This document shows, piece by piece, positions 63,720 to 64,000 of a stretch of DNA of 64,000 nt. This stretch comes from Acridotheres tristis (lineage: Eukaryota; Chordata; Aves; Passeriformes; Sturnidae), in NCBI GenBank assembly GCA_037013685.1, contig CM072890.1, positions 682,001 to 746,000 of the forward strand, read 5' to 3'. Below the pieces are notes generated by a model. The model worked only from the letters and a program-made list of their open reading frames with translations. It was not told where the DNA came from and made no database searches. Numbering within the stretch: position 1 is the stretch's first letter; each line of letters opens with the position of its first letter. The position numbers were made by a program, and so were the translations under genes.

Positions 63720-64000
63720 TGAGGCACTGGAGCCTCTCTTGCAAGGACAGGCTGGGGGAGCTGGGCCTGTTCAGCCTCGAGAAGTGGCTGGGAGTTTATA
63801 AATCAGTTTATACAAATACCCAAAGGGAGGTGTCAGGAGGATGGAGCCAGGCTCTGCTCTGGGCTGCCAGGAAACAGGACCAGAGGCAATGGGCACAGAC
63901 TGATGCACAGGAAACTCCACCTGAATATGAGGAAAACCTTCTTTAGAGTGTGGGTGGCTGGAGCAGGTTGCCCAGGGAGGTTGTGGGGACACTCGATGCA
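63720..64000 (+). mobile_element. CR1 LINE fragment, running off the window
   Basis: Plus-strand CR1: 'tgggggagctgggcctgttc' 'agcctcgagaag', 'accagaggcaatgggcacag', 'ggaaactccacctgaatatg' and 'gagcaggttgcccagggagg'. It is truncated at the left and continues past the right edge. Confidence 0.9.

Larger units (their letters stand above)
62849..64000 (+). other. ABCC8: ABCC8 intron 6, left part
   Basis: The window ends inside intron 6. It is filled by a tandem array (62935-63635) and a CR1 fragment (63720 onwards). Exon 7 is not in the window. Confidence 0.7.

Overview
The window is eukaryotic DNA from a bird. Several CR1 LINE fragments with the usual avian 3' end are present on both strands, introns are compact and AT-rich, all splice junctions are GT-AG, and the two genes are close orthologues of vertebrate genes. 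A songbird is possible, but this is only an impression from the abundance of minisatellites and LTR-like pieces.

There are two protein genes, both on the + strand and head to tail. From base 1 to about 38.0 kb lies the 3' three quarters of USH1C (harmonin, the PDZ scaffold of Usher syndrome type 1C). The window opens inside an intron, so the N-terminal domain and the first half of PDZ1 are missing. I place 22 well-supported coding exons (including a C-terminal cassette and the terminal exon) plus two candidates. They encode the rest of PDZ1, PDZ2, coiled coil 1, an optional block of exons for coiled coil 2 and the proline-rich (PST) region of the long 'b' isoform, PDZ3, and two alternative C-terminal ends. 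From 49,242 to the end of the window lies the 5' part of ABCC8 (SUR1, the sulfonylurea receptor of the pancreatic KATP channel). Six exons total 1,011 nt (337 codons), covering TMD0, the L0 linker and the start of the first ABC transmembrane domain. The gene runs off the right edge in intron 6.

The two genes are separated by about 11 kb with no recognisable gene. The order USH1C then ABCC8 on one strand matches mammals, where KCNJ11 (Kir6.2, the SUR1 partner) follows; it would lie beyond the window. Harmonin organises cadherin-23 and other partners in hair cells and photoreceptors. SUR1 assembles with Kir6.2. They are neighbours, not a functional pathway.

The unusual part is the repeat content. 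Tandem arrays include 32 units of exactly 24 bp in a USH1C intron, a 26-27 bp array in another, and five arrays around and inside the 5' part of ABCC8. There is also a 147-bp pure purine tract and a G-run array directly upstream of the ABCC8 start codon. Several arrays are open in more than one frame and produce long but spurious ORFs. I found no CRISPR array, no convincing RNA gene and no new protein system.
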